Below, in pieces: positions 1 to 12,846 of a stretch of DNA of 64,000 nucleotides. Below the pieces are notes generated by a model. The model searched no databases and was not told the DNA's origin. It was given only the letters and a program-made list of their open reading frames with translations. Both the position numbers and the translations under genes were made by a program. Within the stretch, counting starts at the first letter, position 1. The number at the start of each line of letters is the position of its first letter. Location of the stretch: NCBI GenBank assembly GCA_009761415.1, contig QUOL01000001.1, positions 4,030,001-4,094,000 of the forward strand. Direction: 5' to 3'. This stretch comes from Sarcomyxa edulis (lineage: Eukaryota; Basidiomycota; Agaricomycetes; Agaricales; Mycenaceae).

Positions 1-1648
1 TTTCGAATGTCGGGGAAGCCGAGCTTCTGTTGTATGCCTCTGGGACCAACCTCTCTGGGCTCATCCATGGGGTCGTCCCCGCTCCGGAGAAGGTTGAGAT
101 CGCAGAGGACAAATTGGAAACCAAAGATTGTGGAAGACTTGCAACTGCAAGGGCTTTACGGCATCTGGCGTGCTGGTTGCGTTTTTCGTCGGGTCCTAAT
201 GGAGGCATCAGGGGATTCTCGAGTAGATATTGTGTTTGTATGATAGATGATCCGACATCTGAGATACATGCTTTCCCCGCGGCTGTTATCAGAATATTAT
301 TCTGTCTAAAACGTGAGTAGTATGGAGGTGGAAATTACGAGATAGTAGACTTACGCCCTTCAAATCGCCATGGACAATATTATTCAGATGCAAAAAATGG
401 AGGCCATCGGCACATTGTTCAATCTTAAAGACCCGCTGGATTCAGTCTACGAGGAAAGATTGATACTACTATTCGACACATACCAGATCTTTCCGCGATA
501 CACCGGGCTCGCTCTGCAGATATGCCTTGACAGTGCCGTTTGGCATCCAAAGACTCACAATGCGTAGTTGTCGTTCATTGTGCACAACTCCAATGAAGGG
601 CACAACATTAGGATGTCGTAACAATTGCAGGATGAAGGCTTCCTTCACGAATAACTGAACATACAGTTTGTAGAGGGTTAAAATTAGATATGATGTGATC
701 GAGAGGGGGACTGACCTTCTTGACCTTCTTCATGGAATTGAAATATAGTCGAAACTGTTTTACCGCTACCTCTTCCTTTCCCAAATGACCATGATACACT
801 ATGGCAGAAGCACCATTCTCGACTGGAGGTTTGGTGCTCATCTTGATCGCGTTTACATCGAGAGTGAACCACGTTGGGAAAAGAGACATCTTGTGGCAGA
901 AATCGATAAGATAAACGCGATATTCCGACAATCTACGATTGACTTCTGGATGAAGAGAGCCTTGGGAGAGCTAATGAATAGGTCAGCAGAATCGCTTCGC
1001 TTAAATTACATGTTCTAAATTACAGACCTGTATAAGATCAGAGATGGCGTCAATGCACATTTGACATTCGCGTGTCTGTTGACCGGGACCCCTCCTCCAC
1101 CTCCGTAATCTTCGTTGAATGTAAGTGAACACCTCATCTCTCCATATCATAGTTCTATAACAGCCTATATCAGTTAAAAGTGGACGTAAGATTGGATCGG
1201 ATGACCTGACTGTTGTTCGTCCATTGGTGAGCATTTTCTTCCGCAACCCTTGTACTCTGCTTCCATACTTTTACGGACGATCTCATGCTGAAAGATCCAC
1301 TCAAGTGGCGTCCATCTCGACCATTCGGTGAATAGGAGGTAAGTTTTCTCACATCGACGGGCTATAAACCTACGCAAAGATATCTTCATCAGCCATGTGA
1401 GATATATACTAGAGTATGGTTTGACTTGTCATGAGGTAGTTCCACCCGTGCTAGACGTTGAGATAGTCTTGTGAATATTCGCACTAGCTTATCAGCCATG
1501 CTCTACATCGGGGAAAAACATCAGAGATCGAAATTAAATTTATCGAGGATATGTTGAAACTTACCTGGCCGAAAGGAAATTCTAGTCGTTTCATCTCCTC
1601 CGTATAACGGAGGATATTTGCCGCGGAGACACGAGGGTTCTGGGACAT
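1..1648 (-). CDS. TKL-like protein kinase (3' end outside window)
   Basis: A multi-exon serine/threonine or tyrosine kinase-like protein, read on the minus strand. The ATG is at 1648-1646 (MSQNPRVSAANILRYTEE) and is followed by short GT-AG introns. Kinase hallmarks appear in order. A glycine-rich loop region (NGASAIVYHGHLG) and the VAVK lysine lie at about 770-830. An alpha-C-like helix (IREAFILQLLRHPNVVPFIG) lies near 600-655. The catalytic loop VHGDLKGNNILI spans an intron near 270-380. The DFG position reads SDVGS. An activation-loop end WMSPERL lies near 50. HGDLKGNN in place of HRD is typical of the expanded agaricomycete TKL-type kinases. The C-lobe runs off the window start. The DFG variant (DVG) is odd but common in this expansion, so activity is uncertain. 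Exon joins upstream of the kinase domain are approximate. Confidence 0.8.
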
Positions 1649-1885
1649 GTTAATGTAGCAAATATCAACCTAGGGATTAAGAGTGAAGACACGACCCTCT
1701 GAAAATCTCTAGCATATTCGAGAAGCCTCAAGGGGCGTCAGAACGTGGGGCGAGTTAACTCGGGAGAAAGCATAACTGTGGATGCAGACGCCACGAAGAT
1801 CAACCTTCTAGTTGCATCTGTTTCTCACGACAGACACGACTGTGACGAGCTTGAAAGAGTTATATGCAGGTAAGTATAACATAAC

Positions 1886-4800
1886 TCAACGAACGTCTCC
1901 TTTATGCATGAACTCCCAGCATGCTTTCCCTGGCTCCACCCCGAGAATCGCTTGGACAGCCGGAAGGTCCATTTCGCAAAGTTCTCTCACATTGCGAATC
2001 TTACTCATCACGTACTTCACGTTCTTTGCTGAGATACCAGGAAGACATCTCAGAAGTTCCTCCGCAGCAGCATTGACTCCTGCACCTGCCTCCGGATCTT
2101 CTTCGGCCCCAATGGCAATGGCTTTCGCGACGTCAGGTTCATGGCTATTTGTCTTGAGATCGTTGAAAATCTCGGTCGTGGCATATGGTGAAGAGGCCCA
2201 GATGATGCGCACTCTGGGAAATGTCAATGCGAGGAGAACGATCTTGGATTGAAGAGCAGGTCCAGCGGGTTGTGCCTCAGATGAAGCTCCCGGTTTCTTT
2301 TTGGGTGGATATTTGCCTGTCGATTTGGCGTAGGACTTGAACTCGGACACAATCTACGGAGGGATGAGTGTTGCTAGCAAGGGAACTGTTACATCGAGAA
2401 CTCACATCCAATGAGAAGGCTTTGTCTTCTTCAAATTCGATCAACAAGACCGGGTTCTTATAATGCACCGACATCAACTCGCATTGAGTGTACCTGCAAT
2501 CAGATATTGAGATATCAGCGTAGACGGGGAACGATTTATGTAACGTACAATCGACCACTGTTGAAACTAGATATCAAGTCTGCTAAACTTTTGCGCTCCA
2601 CACAGATATCGGGCGTCAGGATGTAATCACCGACGGTCAAAGTAGCTGGAATGACGAGGAGATTTGATGCATGGAGTAGAGATGGCAGTGTCGATCGGAA
2701 TTCACGCATATCGACGATGACCTGTAAATGACCGATATTAGTCGATTGAGACGGTGCTCGAAAAAAACGATTTCACCCGAGACGGTTCTTTGTTAACTTC
2801 TCGTCTACCACCAGCTATACGTGAACTAATGGTTTTGATGAGTGCATCACCTGCACCAGTGCCTGCCCGTCTTTCTTCCATTATGGGTAAGAGCATCGAC
2901 TAGAGATCAGGAATCAGTAGGCATTCAACCAGCATAGTAGAGACATCGTGGACGTACGCCTCTCTCTTTGATGAGTCGTTCGAAGGAATCCTTCTCTCGA
3001 CGTATACCAGCCAAATATTTGTGTTCTTCGCAGCAATTGCCGTATATCATATGGTAGACCCGCACTCCAAGTCCTGGGTTCGAACTTCTGTAAACCTCGA
3101 TCCTCCGAATAAATTCCATGTTGGGCTCGAACATCACGATAAACTTGGGCTGTATCTCGGAAAGCATTCGATCGTCTGTATCGTCAGAGTAAGGCCGCAC
3201 CAATACGGTCTGCTCGGGCGGCAACAGTCCATAATGCGTGTCAAACTCGGATTCTAGTTCTCCAGAATTGAAATCCAAGATCGAGAGGTCTTCGGTCATA
3301 TCTAGAGGCAGTGGCGCTGAGACGTCGTTCTGTGATGCCCAGCTAGAAATGATGTCAATATGACAAAATGACTGACAAAGCGGTAGAGCACCAACAAATC
3401 AGCAAAACTCTGGGCCTCCTCTATAATTTCGCCCTCTCGAACCACTGGGTCCACACCCTCCGTTTTGACCGTATGAGAGTTTCCGCTGCCGGAAGCTGTA
3501 GGGCCCCCGCCTCTGACCCGTCGCCGATTCGCTGTCCTTGCCGCCCTCTCCTTGTCCTTCCGCTTCATGGCCTCACTGAGGAAAGAACTCTCTGCATATT
3601 GATCATTCCCTCTACCTCCACCTTGGTGATTATCACCCTCTGGCATGCGAAAATGGGACTTGCCGTCCTGCTTCCGTTGGCTCAATTTGCCCTTCCACCA
3701 GAGATAGAGACGCAACTTGCGCATCATCATAGAACGACCTTGGGATCCCGGTGGCTCATTAGGATCCATTGACGATAGGAACTCACTAAGCAGGTTACAG
3801 GTTCGAGTCGACGATACCATGACGAGGACGGTATTCGACCCTGGGTTCACTGTGACGAGTTTGTAAGAACGTCAACACTGTAGAGCTTGAAACTATGCTT
3901 ACGAGAAGGTAACGGATTTCTAATAGACTCTTGTCTATAGATTTCGTCTTCCGTTTCTTTCAATATCTCGCCTAACAAGGTCCACTTTGGAAGCTCCTCA
4001 AGAATCGGTTCCATCCCCTCTGGTAGCCACGACGGTCTTCGCTTGTCAGAAGTTTGATTGACTTTGGTTTTTCCGGGAGCAACACTTCTGCGGCCTTCAA
4101 CTTCATCCAAGGCATCCCAATCGTCTTCATCGTTATCCACGAGATTGATCACAGGGAGCTTCGACGTCGAGTTCATCACGTAGCACCTTCGTTTCGCCAC
4201 TTGAAAGATGACATTCGCAGCATCCGTGAGTAACCACGGAGATTGATTTTGACGGGCGGCACCAGTTTCGGTTATCGTGTTGGATGCTATCAATGTTTCG
4301 AGGTATGCATGGAACTGGAGAGGGTCATAGGTGAGGAGATAACTGAAGATTTGTGATTAGTTCAAGGTTAGTTGATAAATGTTGAGGGACGGACTAGAGA
4401 AGTTGACGCAAGGTACCGAGGTCGCTGACAAGTTGTTTTGTTTTTGGCCCGACTTTGTGCCAAACAGGATCGAGCTGCCTTCGGACCACGATATCGAAGG
4501 AACGGAAGTATGCGCTTTCGACATTCAAATCGTCCAAATCGAGCTACGATAACGGGAAGGCATTAGCACCTTATCATTGAATGAAGCTTGACATGAAATG
4601 AAATCACAGTTGTGTTCGAGCGCTTCAACTCCGAGAGTGTCGTGGTCATACACTGTATTATAGCATGATGTATGTCCGTCATGGGTTCCGTGAGAGGTTG
4701 AGACAATTCGATAACATCAGCTCTTCTTCTCTCGAGCGATTTTTTGACGTCCTCTTGGAATCTGTCAATTCATCAATGATTTTGAGATACGCTTTTGAGG

Positions 4801-5492
4801 AGAAGTCGCACCGACCGCGGATATATATGTACAGTGCGAAGCTGCAACTCTTTCATTATGTTTTTCAGCGGCGACAGGCCATTGGTGATGTGTTCAGGTT
4901 GGTCTGTGAACGCTTTGAGGAAGCCAGATTTGTTCTTTTCGCGGTACAAACGCACGATGAACGCCTCCAGGACAAGCGGAGTTACCCTAAGAGCCAGTTC
5001 AACTCCTAGGTGTACCCAGATATCTAGAATTGAATACCCACTTTTCTGCGTGCAAGACGATGATACCCGTGATCAACTCTGTCGGAATATCAGCTTGCAG
5101 CATGTCGACGACAAGGATTCGGGAGGTCACGGATATAAGGCCGCCCTTTTTGTACAATGCTTGCCTTGCGAAGTGATTTAGTGTTGAACACGCGTCAAGT
5201 GGGTGCAAACTGAGCAAAGAGCTCACCGTTCCTTGCTAGGAGTCTCGTATCCAACCACTCGAAGACCCGGCTTCCTACATCCCATGATACCAAGTTCCTC
5301 ACCGATTTCCGACTCTTCCTCTTGTGTGGCATTCACCAATAATACGAGGGTCTGAGGAGAATCATATATTTTCATCAAGGTGCAGACGATACGTCGCAGA
5401 CCAAGACCTCGGGCTAAAACTAGAAGGTCACTCGTGGATGGGTCGTGGATGCGCTCCAAAATAGCCTTGTGAAAGGGAAGCAGAGTCGTCAT
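1886..5492 (-). CDS. RAD1: DNA repair endonuclease XPF/Rad1 (ERCC4 family)
   Basis: The catalytic subunit of the XPF-ERCC1 (Rad1-Rad10) structure-specific nuclease, which cuts 5' of the lesion in nucleotide excision repair and acts in interstrand-crosslink repair. The start is at 5492 (MTTLLPFHKAILERI). The N-terminal helicase-like part contains SVTSRILVVDMLQADIP, ITGIIVLHAEK and EAFIVRLYREKNKSGFLKAF. The middle part has RVYHMIYGNCCEEHKYLAGI and REKDSFERLIKER. The ERCC4 nuclease active site is visible as GDYILTPDICVERKSLADLI at about 2575-2640, followed by LQSKIVLLALTFPRVRIIWA. A tandem helix-hairpin-helix region (LRCLPGISAKNVKYVM) ends the protein. The ERK active-site motif is intact. Many short introns interrupt it; I did not resolve every junction. 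Symbol choice follows the S. cerevisiae ortholog; S. pombe uses rad16. Confidence 0.92.
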
Positions 5493-5857
5493 GATGCGTC
5501 TCAGAGACCATACAGGCTATGTTCCTAGAGTTATCGCGTTCCTTTCGACTTCGCCGTCGAATTTGTGTATTCTGAGGCTTGGCAATGTTGAGATATCAGC
5601 CTTGCGCTTTCGAGGAGAAGTCGTGTGTGTATTTTATAGAAATGCAAGATAAATAGAAAAAGAGAAGTAACAGCTGTGTCGCTGACTCGCTGTGGTGGGT
5701 TTAGACAACTCCAAGTTCAATCTGAGACACTGGGCATTGACCGGACACGTGCCGAACACGGACCTCGGACCTCGGACCTTGGCAAGTTGGGCTTCGATAA
5801 TCCAAAAAAAACAATTCGTTCTGAGACGTACAAAATAATCCGCTACTTCTAAAATGA
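5493..5857. other. intergenic spacer, XPF to reductase
   Basis: About 365 bp between the XPF start codon and the stop codon of the next minus-strand gene. I see no supported gene. It contains three tandem copies of a GGACCTC-like heptamer near 5760-5780. It should hold the XPF promoter and the reductase 3' UTR. Confidence 0.6.
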
Positions 5858-7381
5858 TCACCAACCCTTGGCCTCAAAATCAGCCAAGATATCCCTAGTC
5901 GTCTCCGCCCTGGTCCTATACTTCAAGCCCAGAATTCTAATGCTCTTGGAATTGTCGTATTTGATCATGTGTACCGCATCGGCCGCACCGTGAGGATTAC
6001 CTTTCGGTAGGATATGCGATGGAATGGGAGAAGGGTGTAATGAGTTTGCAGTATCAACTGCAGGAAAAGAGAAACAGTCAGGTGCATATGAATAATAAGG
6101 ATTAAGGAAAGGGGACGTACTCCAATCTTGCCATACATATGATCCTAATGAAATATATATATCAGCGAGTGATGTGCGTCGACTGTGTAGAGAGTTCCAT
6201 ACCAGAAGAAATGATGATTCGTTCCCCACCGGCCTCCTCTTTCTCCAGGACCCTGACGTGTGCCTCTGCGAGATCACGAACGTCAACCCAACTCGAGCCT
6301 TGCTTTACAAGATCTTCATGTGACTTTCCGCCGGCGTCAGGTAGGAGAACCACATTGGCCCAGTCGCTAGCGGACGTGTTCAAGGAGTCAATGGCAGCAA
6401 CTTCGTGGAGGATCGGCTATGAAGATCGTGTAGAGGGTTAGACCGTGGACGATGGACATAAACTTGTGGAGTAAGCCTACGCCAAAAACCTGCAGCAGTG
6501 TTTTAGTGTTTGAGTATCATCAAAGACGGATATATTACACACGTATGGAGGATTGATGACTGATAAATCCCATTTCACGGAATCTTTATGTTTGTTGTAA
6601 AAATCCCAAGCAGCTGGAATCTCGCGAGTGAGTGATTACATCGGTCAACGGGACATCGCGTGAACTGACCTTTCTCCGCTAGCGTCTTAGACGCTCTGTA
6701 CTTTGCCATGTTAGTGGCATCCTTCCCTTTTTCCTCGACTTCCTTGACAGATTGTTTGTTCCAATCGGTTTCGGTGAAAGTTCGAGGCTCGGGAGATAAT
6801 TCGAGGACAGCCGCACAGGAGGAGGTGACAACGACGCGCTTCACTGACGATCTAGATGATAGGTCAGTAAGATACGCGTGAAAATGTACAAATACTGGAC
6901 GTGCCCATGCTTAAGGATGCTTTCCAGAATCCCGACAGTTCCTTTCACAGCGGGGTCGATCAATTCTGGAGGCTTGATGATGAATAAAATCCAGAACTAT
7001 GTAGATAATCAGGGCCGCATGCCTTTAGGATCATCGACATCGAGATAGAATGGCGATGCTGTATGTTCTACGGCATCGACACCTTTCACAGCGTGGTCAA
7101 ATGCTCCTGCCTAATAGCAAGATCGATTAAGGCTTAGCACAACCTCACATGGTAGTAAGAAGTTCAATCTGACACACCTTAGTGATATCTGGCACGACGA
7201 CTACTTCAAATTTGTCCCCATATCTCCTGAAGGTCTTCTCCAGATGCTTTCCTTTATCAGTCGAACGAACAGTTCCACGAACGGAGTACCCTTTCTCGAG
7301 CAGAGTGTCTACCACCCATATAGCAATGAAACCGTTGGCTCCGGTGACAAGGACCTTGCTGTGAGGTTGGATGGTGGGCAT
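5858..7381 (-). CDS. NAD(P)-dependent epimerase/dehydrogenase-type reductase
   Basis: An extended short-chain dehydrogenase related to the dihydroflavonol 4-reductase, cinnamoyl-CoA reductase and yeast Gre2 group, which reduces ketones or aldehydes with NAD(P)H in the cytosol. The chosen ATG is 7381-7379 ([12 protein letters not shown]); a second in-frame ATG lies 11 codons upstream. The Rossmann signature [20 protein letters not shown] is near the N-terminus, then [19 protein letters not shown] is the central strand with the catalytic Ser. The YxxxK pair appears in [32 protein letters not shown] is the conserved C-terminal substrate-domain motif. The protein ends DFEAKGW with the stop at 5858-5860. 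Several introns of 50-60 nt are present. The substrate cannot be told from sequence. Confidence 0.88.
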
Positions 7382-7452
7382 CTTGATGGTCGAAAGTAAG
7401 ATGCAATTACCCACCAGGTACCTGAAGGCGCTCTTATATTAGCAGACCTATA

Positions 7453-7462
7453 CTATAAATAG
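7453..7462 (-). promoter_or_regulatory. TATA-like box of the reductase gene
   Basis: CTATTTATAG on the minus strand, about 72 bp upstream of the chosen ATG at 7381. Spacing fits a fungal TATA element, and this supports the chosen start region. Inference from position only. Confidence 0.4.
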
Positions 7463-8522
7463 ATGATGTATAGGCCTTGCTGACTCAACCGACGGTGGAT
7501 AAGGACCGGCGGCACCTGAAAGGAACCGAAAAAATCGAACGAAGTCCGGGGACGTCCAGCCAACGTCCAGCACTCTAGCTTGATCTGCGCCATTTGGTCA
7601 ACGGACTTCAGGTGGAGACGCCATTGCGTGCATATTGCGACTTCTGGTGCGTATCGTCCGATCTTCATCAAGTCATAAATTGAGAACGGTTCTTTGCGCA
7701 TGTTCATCAGTCCTTATCGATGATCTCGCAGAATTTGACTTTCGCGCTGGACCGGCGTAAGTATGTTATGTTGATTTTATGTAGATGGCCTTGGGATTCA
7801 AATATTCAAAGCTTCAAGGCCTTGCCAAAAGTACACTGTAAAGTTTCGCTGTCGTCCAAATTGGTATCACAACCTCGAGTCTCACCTCGTTCTACAACTA
7901 GACCACTAGACTGTCCCCATCCATTTGACCTCTTATTGGAGGTTCGGAGACTTTGGGCGGCAGGTCTTTGGCCTTCATCTTGTCAGTCTCGAGTCGATGT
8001 GAAAAAGATCGGAATTTTTCCGCATTTCTGGTTGATTTTTCTGATAATAGAGCTGCGGCGTGTATTGCCTCATCGGGTAATGGGAACTGGGGCCTTCGCG
8101 CAACGTGTTTCTTCGATCCCTATCGAGTTGTTATCTTCCAGATTTTCCTTGTTCGCCCATGCTAACGATATCTGATAACGGACTCATGTAGTTATCACTA
8201 ATGTTCTATTTTCTTCTTTCAGTGGCGCGTATTTACGGTACGGATGGGAAGCTGGTCTATGTCTCCACGCCCCGGTACGTATGGAACACTTTATCCTGAA
8301 TAGGGAATTCCTAATTAGTCAATAGTGCAGACGCTTGGATCAACGCTTGGAATCTTGGACGTCTTGCGTGGAGCAACCAACCAGCCAGCCAGCTAGGTAC
8401 GCACGATTAACATCAATGCTTTATCAATCAAGCCACTGATTTATGGCGCTTGAGCCGCCTTTGTCTCGTAACGGCAATTTCCACCACGAGCCACCTTGCG
8501 CTTGGACCTCTTCGCGGCTGAG
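7463..8522. other. intergenic region between divergent genes
   Basis: About 1 kb between the minus-strand reductase and the plus-strand AT-hook gene. Open frames here are short and lack recognisable motifs or convincing splice structure. I see no supported gene; it probably carries both promoters. Confidence 0.5.
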
Positions 8523-8530
8523 TATAAATA
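8523..8530 (+). promoter_or_regulatory. TATA box of the AT-hook gene
   Basis: TATAAATA lies 97 bp upstream of the ATG at 8620. The paralog on the opposite strand has CTATAAATA at 18199-18207 in a comparable place, so the element looks conserved between the pair. Confidence 0.6.
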
Positions 8531-8619
8531 AGCGTGACACCGCACTTTCATCTCTTACCCTTACACTTCCACCTCATCCACCACATCTACCTCAATCATA
8601 TCTCAAGAACCGCTAGAAC

Positions 8620-10566
8620 ATGTCTTCATCTCAGGTGCGTCCTCGAGTATCTCCTCTTTCACTTGCTTGCTTCTACACAAAATCCAGCCTCTTGCAAGCA
8701 ACCTTGGACAGGAAGTCAACCTTACCGCCACAACCGCTAGACAGTCGACGAAATCCCTTCGCGCTCCCACTTCCGACGCGTACGATGATCATGCTGGACC
8801 ATCTGCCGCTGCCGCTGCCACTACTAGCACTGGTGGAGTGGCACAGGATTCACGTCGGACAGTCAGGTACGACTTGCCTGGTGTAGAGATCGATGACGAG
8901 ATCATGTACACGGAGTCGTCCTATGATTCGGACTCTCTCGCCTCTGATTCCGAAAACGACGGTCCCCATTTCAATTTCGATATGGACATTTCATTACCTC
9001 CCCCAGCACCTGTGAGTTACTTTCTGATATCCACTAACAGACTATATATGAAAGGGTTTTTTTACAGTCGATTCAGACGTGGTCGAATCAGGAGTCCCCG
9101 CTTTTGACAGATTATACTACTCGTCAAGTCAATCCACCGTCGGGGAACAGGGTTCATTTGAAGGTATGTCATTCGTTCCATCGACATCGTTTCTGTCTTA
9201 TTGCTCTGTCTTGTTACTCACAAAGACCGTTGTGATTCTGAAGAACGATCCCATGAAGGCCGTCCTTGGTGCGATGCAGGAGTTGAATCGCGAGAACATC
9301 GCAGACGTTGATTCAAGCAATGTCGTCCCATCCCAATTATTGGAGAACTATGTGGACATGCCTGAGTTGGCAAAAGAGTATTTCCGATGTCGCTTCAAGC
9401 ATGTCAATCTTGACAATCGTGTGGCTGTAGTAAGTTTCAATTTCTGTTGTTCATGCTTTCGTGCCACTAACTTGTTGCCTCTTGATAGCTACTCACTGTG
9501 ATCGTGAACAATATCTACGACTCGCATATTCGTCTCATGGATACGATCTCGCAACGAGCCATCGAGAACATGGATCTTCGCAATGGAAGTCAGCTGGATG
9601 TGGCTGATTTTGCGTTTGAAGTTGGTGCGTCCTTGCTTTTCTCATGTTATTGGCACGTTGGATGCTGAGTGTCATTGTATAGACTTCGAGATGTCCCACG
9701 AGTTGCCAGTTCTCGCTGGATTCAACTCGCGAGTCCGCGAGACTTTGGAAAGTATGCGACCCAAAGGTGAGCTACGTAGTTTCCTTCCATCTTTATCAGT
9801 ATTTGAACCTGGATTGGTAGATCCTAGCAAGACCCCTAAACCCAAACCTTCTCCGACAAAGCAACCTCCGAAAAAGAAGGCGAAGACGGCGACGACTGCG
9901 GCCGCGGAATCTTCCAGGATGGCAGCTGCCAGACAGGTTAGGGGAAACGCTGGAGGCGCGAGCGCTGTTAGGACCAATTCTAGATCTACACCTCGGGGAC
10001 AAGCTCGCGGACGGGCAACAATTGTTACTGGTCGCGGTCGCGGTCGTAGAGGTGCGGCAGCGTCAAGAGCTAGTGCTCCGAACTCGACCGTCGGGCCAAG
10101 TGTTGACCCTTCGATCATTGTTAATACCTTGGCCATCAAGGCCGAAGCGGCTGCTGGCAATTTGATTTTCACGGGAAGTTCTCTCGCAGTGAACAACACT
10201 ACTCAGGACCGTTCCACACTGGTTTCGAACGCGGTGGCTGGTCCGTCTGTCTTCAGTCGGCCTCAGTTTGTCGCCGGACCTTCGGGATTATTTGCATCTT
10301 CTGTCACATCGACTTCGAATTCTGCAGCTCTGCCCGTCGCTGCTAACAACCGCTTCCCGATCTCTATGGCGCGCCCTTCTGTACCAGTATCTCCTAATCG
10401 TCCCCAGACGCGCAGCATCGCACGTGCAACCATGGGCAGCTCTAATCCTGATAATCCTGACATTGATATGGCATCGACTAGTGCGTCTTCCTTGAACACT
10501 CCTATGACAGCAGCGGAAGGCACCAACAACCGCTTCATGCTCACTTCTGATGTGGATTGGGATTGA
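8620..10566 (+). CDS. AT-hook/RGR-rich nuclear-type protein, paralog 1
   Basis: Seven exons give a 534-aa product: 8620-8634, 8688-9011, 9068-9163, 9226-9429, 9489-9624, 9683-9766 and 9821-10566. All junctions are GT-AG and the total is divisible by three. An acidic, serine-rich N-terminal part (about residues 60-110) leads into a conserved alpha-helical core with PSQLLENYVDMPELAKEYF, then IENMDLRNGSQLDVADFAF and NSRVRETLESMRPK. A lysine-rich stretch (KQPPKKKAKT) follows. A glycine/arginine block with RGRGRRG resembles an AT-hook or RGG segment. The tail is Ser/Thr/Ala-rich and disordered. The same architecture recurs in the minus-strand gene at 15776-18128, so the two are paralogs. I do not recognise a named family; nuclear, DNA- or RNA-binding is inferred from the basic motifs. 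The first intron falls only five codons after the ATG, as in the paralog. The intron at 9767-9820 is 54 nt, in frame and stop-free, so it could be retained. Confidence 0.8.
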
Positions 10567-11254
10567 CATGAAGATGAAGAGGAAACTACATGCACATCCT
10601 TTCGATGGTTTCGAGGGGACCGGGGTCTTTGAGGAAACGTAGATGAATGTATAGTTGTTTGTCCTCCCTTGTAGGGATAATACCTTTGTAACGTTAATTA
10701 CGGTATCCTGTATGAACATCAATATTTTGTCTTGGATTATGACTTGTTGGGTGTCTCTTGCAAACCTGACCTCGCCGATTTCCTGAGATAGAACATCAAC
10801 TCAACATCAGCACGCGTGAGCACGTGACTCAGAGTGACTTGTTGTTTTCGGAAGCCGCCGCCCGGGCCAGAGTCAACTTCAGCATCTTTCATGAATCCAC
10901 GATCAACCTTCCGTCCTCGAGCTCATATACATGCATAATCATCGAACTTCAGATACTCTTCGACTGTAACCAGTCTGGAAAAATCGCGAACGATGCAAGC
11001 TGCTGGATCAGATCGGCGAGTCTAGCACAATCGGGTGAATGTGAAGGTGTTCTCAAAGAAATTCATGTTCGTCCTTCAATACTCGAATTTGGTTCTCTGA
11101 TATAGCTGATTAGTCTGACTAGATGTTTTCGTTTCCTTGATCGCTCTCAATGGTCGAGAATGGACTGTTTCTCAAGCCGCCCAGGAATGCGATCGACAGC
11201 ATAGCTCTCGTTCTTTTCTGTGAGAGCAACGTGATTCGTTCGTCTTAGAAAGCT

Positions 11255-11365
11255 TTCACATCGACGCTGAGAGCGTACTTTCCACCTTCGATGCTTCTCC
11301 GGTATATCTTTCAACTCCTTTGTCTGGTCCGACTTATTGCTTGATATGACGATCGTCAAAGGCAG
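11255..11365 (+). pseudogene. relic of the 12.8-kb membrane-anchored gene, copy a
   Basis: In one frame the block reads FDASPVYLSTPLSG, and after a frame change SDLLLDMTIVKG. This parallels FLDAPSIQIHLSDL and GLLLDMTIVKA in the gene at 12847-14800. Order and spacing match, but a frameshift lies between the halves. The nucleotide string around ATGACGATCGTCAAAG is shared. It looks like an old, decayed copy. Confidence 0.55.
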
Positions 11366-11679
11366 CGCACCGTGAACACGACGGGAGACCCCCGCATCGT
11401 TGTCCTCAACTCAGAGTTTTCTTGGAAGTCTTTTGGAACGCTCGATACAGCGTACAAGGTTGAGGTGGTTGCAACGTACGTCAAATAGTGCCTTCAGCAA
11501 TGCTATGCAGCGAGTGGACCCCTTCTATAGCAGTGCACGCAAATACCACAGCTTCAACATTGCTCTCAGCCACCTACTCTAGGACTGTTTGCACTTTGTA
11601 CGTTCGATTATCATCAGCTCGGACCGAACTTGGAGACATGGGTTGACCACGGCCCGGATCTACGTCTCCGAATGTTCGG

Positions 11680-11785
11680 TCCTCACATCGACGCTGAGTC
11701 CCTTCCGATTCAGCCGCTCCTTCCACTTATTGTTCCGACCCGAACTTTATGCTTCAAATGACGATCGTCAAAGCAGAGGATCTCA
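11680..11785 (+). pseudogene. relic of the same gene, copy b
   Basis: This repeats the pattern of copy a. CACATCGACGCTGAG is followed about 50-70 bases later by ATGACGATCGTCAAAG, with degenerate sequence between. Both landmarks also occur in copy a at 11260 and 11346, so the two relics form a decayed direct repeat about 420 bp apart. No open frame survives. Confidence 0.45.
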
Positions 11786-12846
11786 TCCGCACCCTGGCGT
11801 ATTGCAGCTACAAAATAACTCGGGATTCGCTAGATGTTTTCGACACGTGTAAGTTATAACGTGATGACCTTGTTTGCCTAGCGCTCATATAGCTTCAAAA
11901 TTAGGCAGCAACTCGGGTGTCTGGATGCATCGGATACAGCGTACTTCGACACCTGCTCTTATCAAGGCAATTCAGCTTGTATAGCCAGTGCACGCTCTCT
12001 GGCATGCGGATACCCCGCTTTACAAGCACGTTGACCGCTGCGGACTGCGGGAGAATCTGGTGAATAGTACAACGTTGCGGAACTAGAAGGGCTCTGCAGT
12101 TCTATCGTATGGCAAGCTTTCCCAGCTTCAACGTTGCTGTAGACTTCGCAAAGCACTCGGGGGGCCTGTTTCGGTCACACGAGAGACACATACGATCCTA
12201 TTGCTCCCTGAATTCTTCTCAAAGAGAACGGCAGAAGATTGCAAGCAAGGCACTGTCGCGGTGTGTATGACTGTGATATATTAGTTTTGTAAGTTGTTGA
12301 CTTTGATTCTCATCGTGAATTACTTTTGATAATTCATAGGCCTTGCTCGGAGGACTCTTACTGTTCATCTAGGGGCAGAACACATCTCATTCTCTCATTC
12401 TCACGTACGTACTTCGAAAGTGCAAGAATTATTGTATGTGCCATTCCAAAATTGACGAGAAGTCGCTCCCAGTCAACCCCTCGAATCCGTCTACTGCAGG
12501 CTGTAGCTTCATATATATTCGTGATGGTATACGTACCCCAGAATCTGGAGATCGTGTGTATTCACTAGGTGTCGCGGAACTGCATCTATTTACAGATGCT
12601 TGAAGGTTCAGACCGAAAGGCGTACCACGATTCTACTTCGTGCTTCCAATGCAGTGTAGACGGAGCGCATTGCGCTTTGCCACTCTAGTTCCGTCGTCTT
12701 CTATGGGACCTGCTGTGAAGCGGTCTTGCAGTCAAAAGGACCCGGCCTTACATCCTACAACTATACATTTCTCAACAATACGCATTTGACGGTATGTTCT
12801 CATCGCATACATCGATTTTTCGGCAACAAGCTAACGGGTGTGACAG

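Larger units (their letters stand above)
10567..12846. other. non-genic stretch with decayed gene relics
   Basis: No intact gene is supported over 2.3 kb. Two short blocks resemble the middle of the downstream membrane-anchored gene and are listed separately. The 3' UTR of the AT-hook gene presumably occupies the first few hundred bases. Confidence 0.5.

Noticed and set aside
5760..5780. Three tandem GGACCTC-like heptamers
   Set aside because: Too short to call a satellite or regulatory array; noted only in the spacer entry.
9672..10199. 175-aa minus-strand frame over the AT-hook gene
   Set aside because: Shadow of a GC-rich, low-complexity exon; the plus frame matches the paralog exon by exon.
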